Shown here piece by piece: positions 5,733 through 5,897 of a DNA stretch of 5,897 bases. Each line of letters begins with the position of its first letter. The stretch's first letter is position 1. Under the pieces are notes generated by a model that was not told the origin of the DNA, did not search any database, and worked only from the letters and a program-made list of their open reading frames with translations. The position numbers and the translations under genes were made by a program. Origin of the DNA: Lachnospiraceae bacterium UBA3643 (GTDB lineage Bacteria > Bacillota > Clostridia > Lachnospirales > Lachnospiraceae); assembly GCA_002373855.1 (NCBI GenBank), contig DFKO01000152.1, positions 1 to 5,897 on the forward strand, in the 5' to 3' direction.

Positions 5733-5847
5733 CAGTTGGCATTTATGATCTCTCACATTTTTAATATCGAATCATTTCAGGGGGTGCAGGCAATGCTTCG
5801 CACGCCCCGGCCATCTTATTTGCCCGGGAGATGTACATTCGACAACA
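5725..5847 (-). promoter_or_regulatory. metY leader: conserved Cys-codon block and perfect 10-bp antiterminator
   Basis: Transcript order: the 13-base block identical to the mccB leader (5847-5835), 6 bases, CCCGGG (5828-5823), AGATGG (5816-5811), then GGGGC (5808-5804) opening a hairpin (5808-5800 with 5787-5780, one bulged base). CUCCCGGGCA (5830-5821) is the exact 10-base complement of UGCCCGGGAG (5734-5725), which contains nearly all of the terminator's first arm. Pairing of these two excludes the terminator. A local competitor also exists: UCCCGG (5829-5824) with CCGGGG (5810-5805), 6 pairs. This gives the segments needed for a two-state attenuator. Relative stabilities were not computed. 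Confidence 0.68.
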
Positions 5848-5892
5848 CATTGATAATCTTGTTTCCGTTACTGATTTAATCAAAGCTATCAT
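5761..5892 (-). CDS. Cys-Cys-Arg-Met leader peptide upstream of metY (about 43 residues)
   Basis: An open frame from ATG 5892 to TAA 5761, near the window's right edge. Its ribosome binding site would lie at or beyond the edge, so the start is uncertain; the internal ATG at 5850 (Met15, directly before Cys-Cys) lacks a good site. Residues 15-22 read MCCRMYIS, matching the CCRMxx(S/T)R of the mccB leader ORF in the same frame. Three Cys (16, 17, 31) and five Met are present. After the Cys codons, CCCGGG begins 13 bases downstream, just beyond where a stalled ribosome's front edge should lie. The stop is 28 bases before the terminator, against 29 in the other leader. Inferred role: cysteine-responsive attenuation of metY. 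No known family recognised. Confidence 0.6.
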   Translation of the reverse strand: MIALIKSVTETRLSMCCRMYISRANKMAGACEALPAPPEMIRY

Positions 5893-5897
5893 TTTTT

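Noticed and set aside
1..5897. Mobile elements, CRISPR, tRNA or rRNA genes
   Set aside because: No transposase, terminal repeats, spaced direct repeats or tRNA-like cloverleaf was seen; the window is a compact metabolic locus on one strand.

Overview
The window looks like a chromosomal sulfur amino-acid locus from a Firmicute of class Clostridia, most like Lachnospiraceae. This is inferred from the A/T-rich intergenic DNA, the strong AGGAG-type ribosome binding sites, the clostridial mccB-mccA gene order and the protein sequences; genus cannot be told. Every gene I can support is on the minus strand, so the window reads right to left.

Right part (5897-4313): a leader of about 300 bases followed by metY, an O-acetylhomoserine sulfhydrylase that makes homocysteine from sulfide. 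Middle (4312-3927): an intergenic region with a TATAAT promoter box, a second leader and an intrinsic terminator. Left part (3926-1): a tight cluster of mccB (cystathionine gamma-lyase), mccA (cystathionine beta-synthase of the OAS/serine type), metN and metI (methionine ABC transporter ATPase and permease), and the first 25 codons of a lipoprotein, almost certainly the metQ binding protein.

Together the genes import methionine, make homocysteine from sulfide (MetY) and convert homocysteine to cysteine through cystathionine (MccA, MccB).

The most interesting part is the pair of leaders. Each carries an uncatalogued short ORF (41 and about 43 codons) with the same in-frame Cys-Cys-Arg-Met codons, inside an identical 13-base block. 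Each block is followed, after exactly 6 bases, by CCCGGG. Each ORF stops 28-29 bases before a strong intrinsic terminator whose arms also contain CCCGGG. In the metY leader the early CCCGGG segment is a perfect 10-bp complement of the terminator's first arm. This is the layout expected of ribosome-mediated transcription attenuation sensing cysteinyl-tRNA (perhaps also methionyl-tRNA) supply. I see no T-box or S-box (SAM-I) signature, the usual controls of such genes in Firmicutes. I do not recognise this leader family; the mechanism is inference, but the ORFs, repeats and terminators can be read directly.
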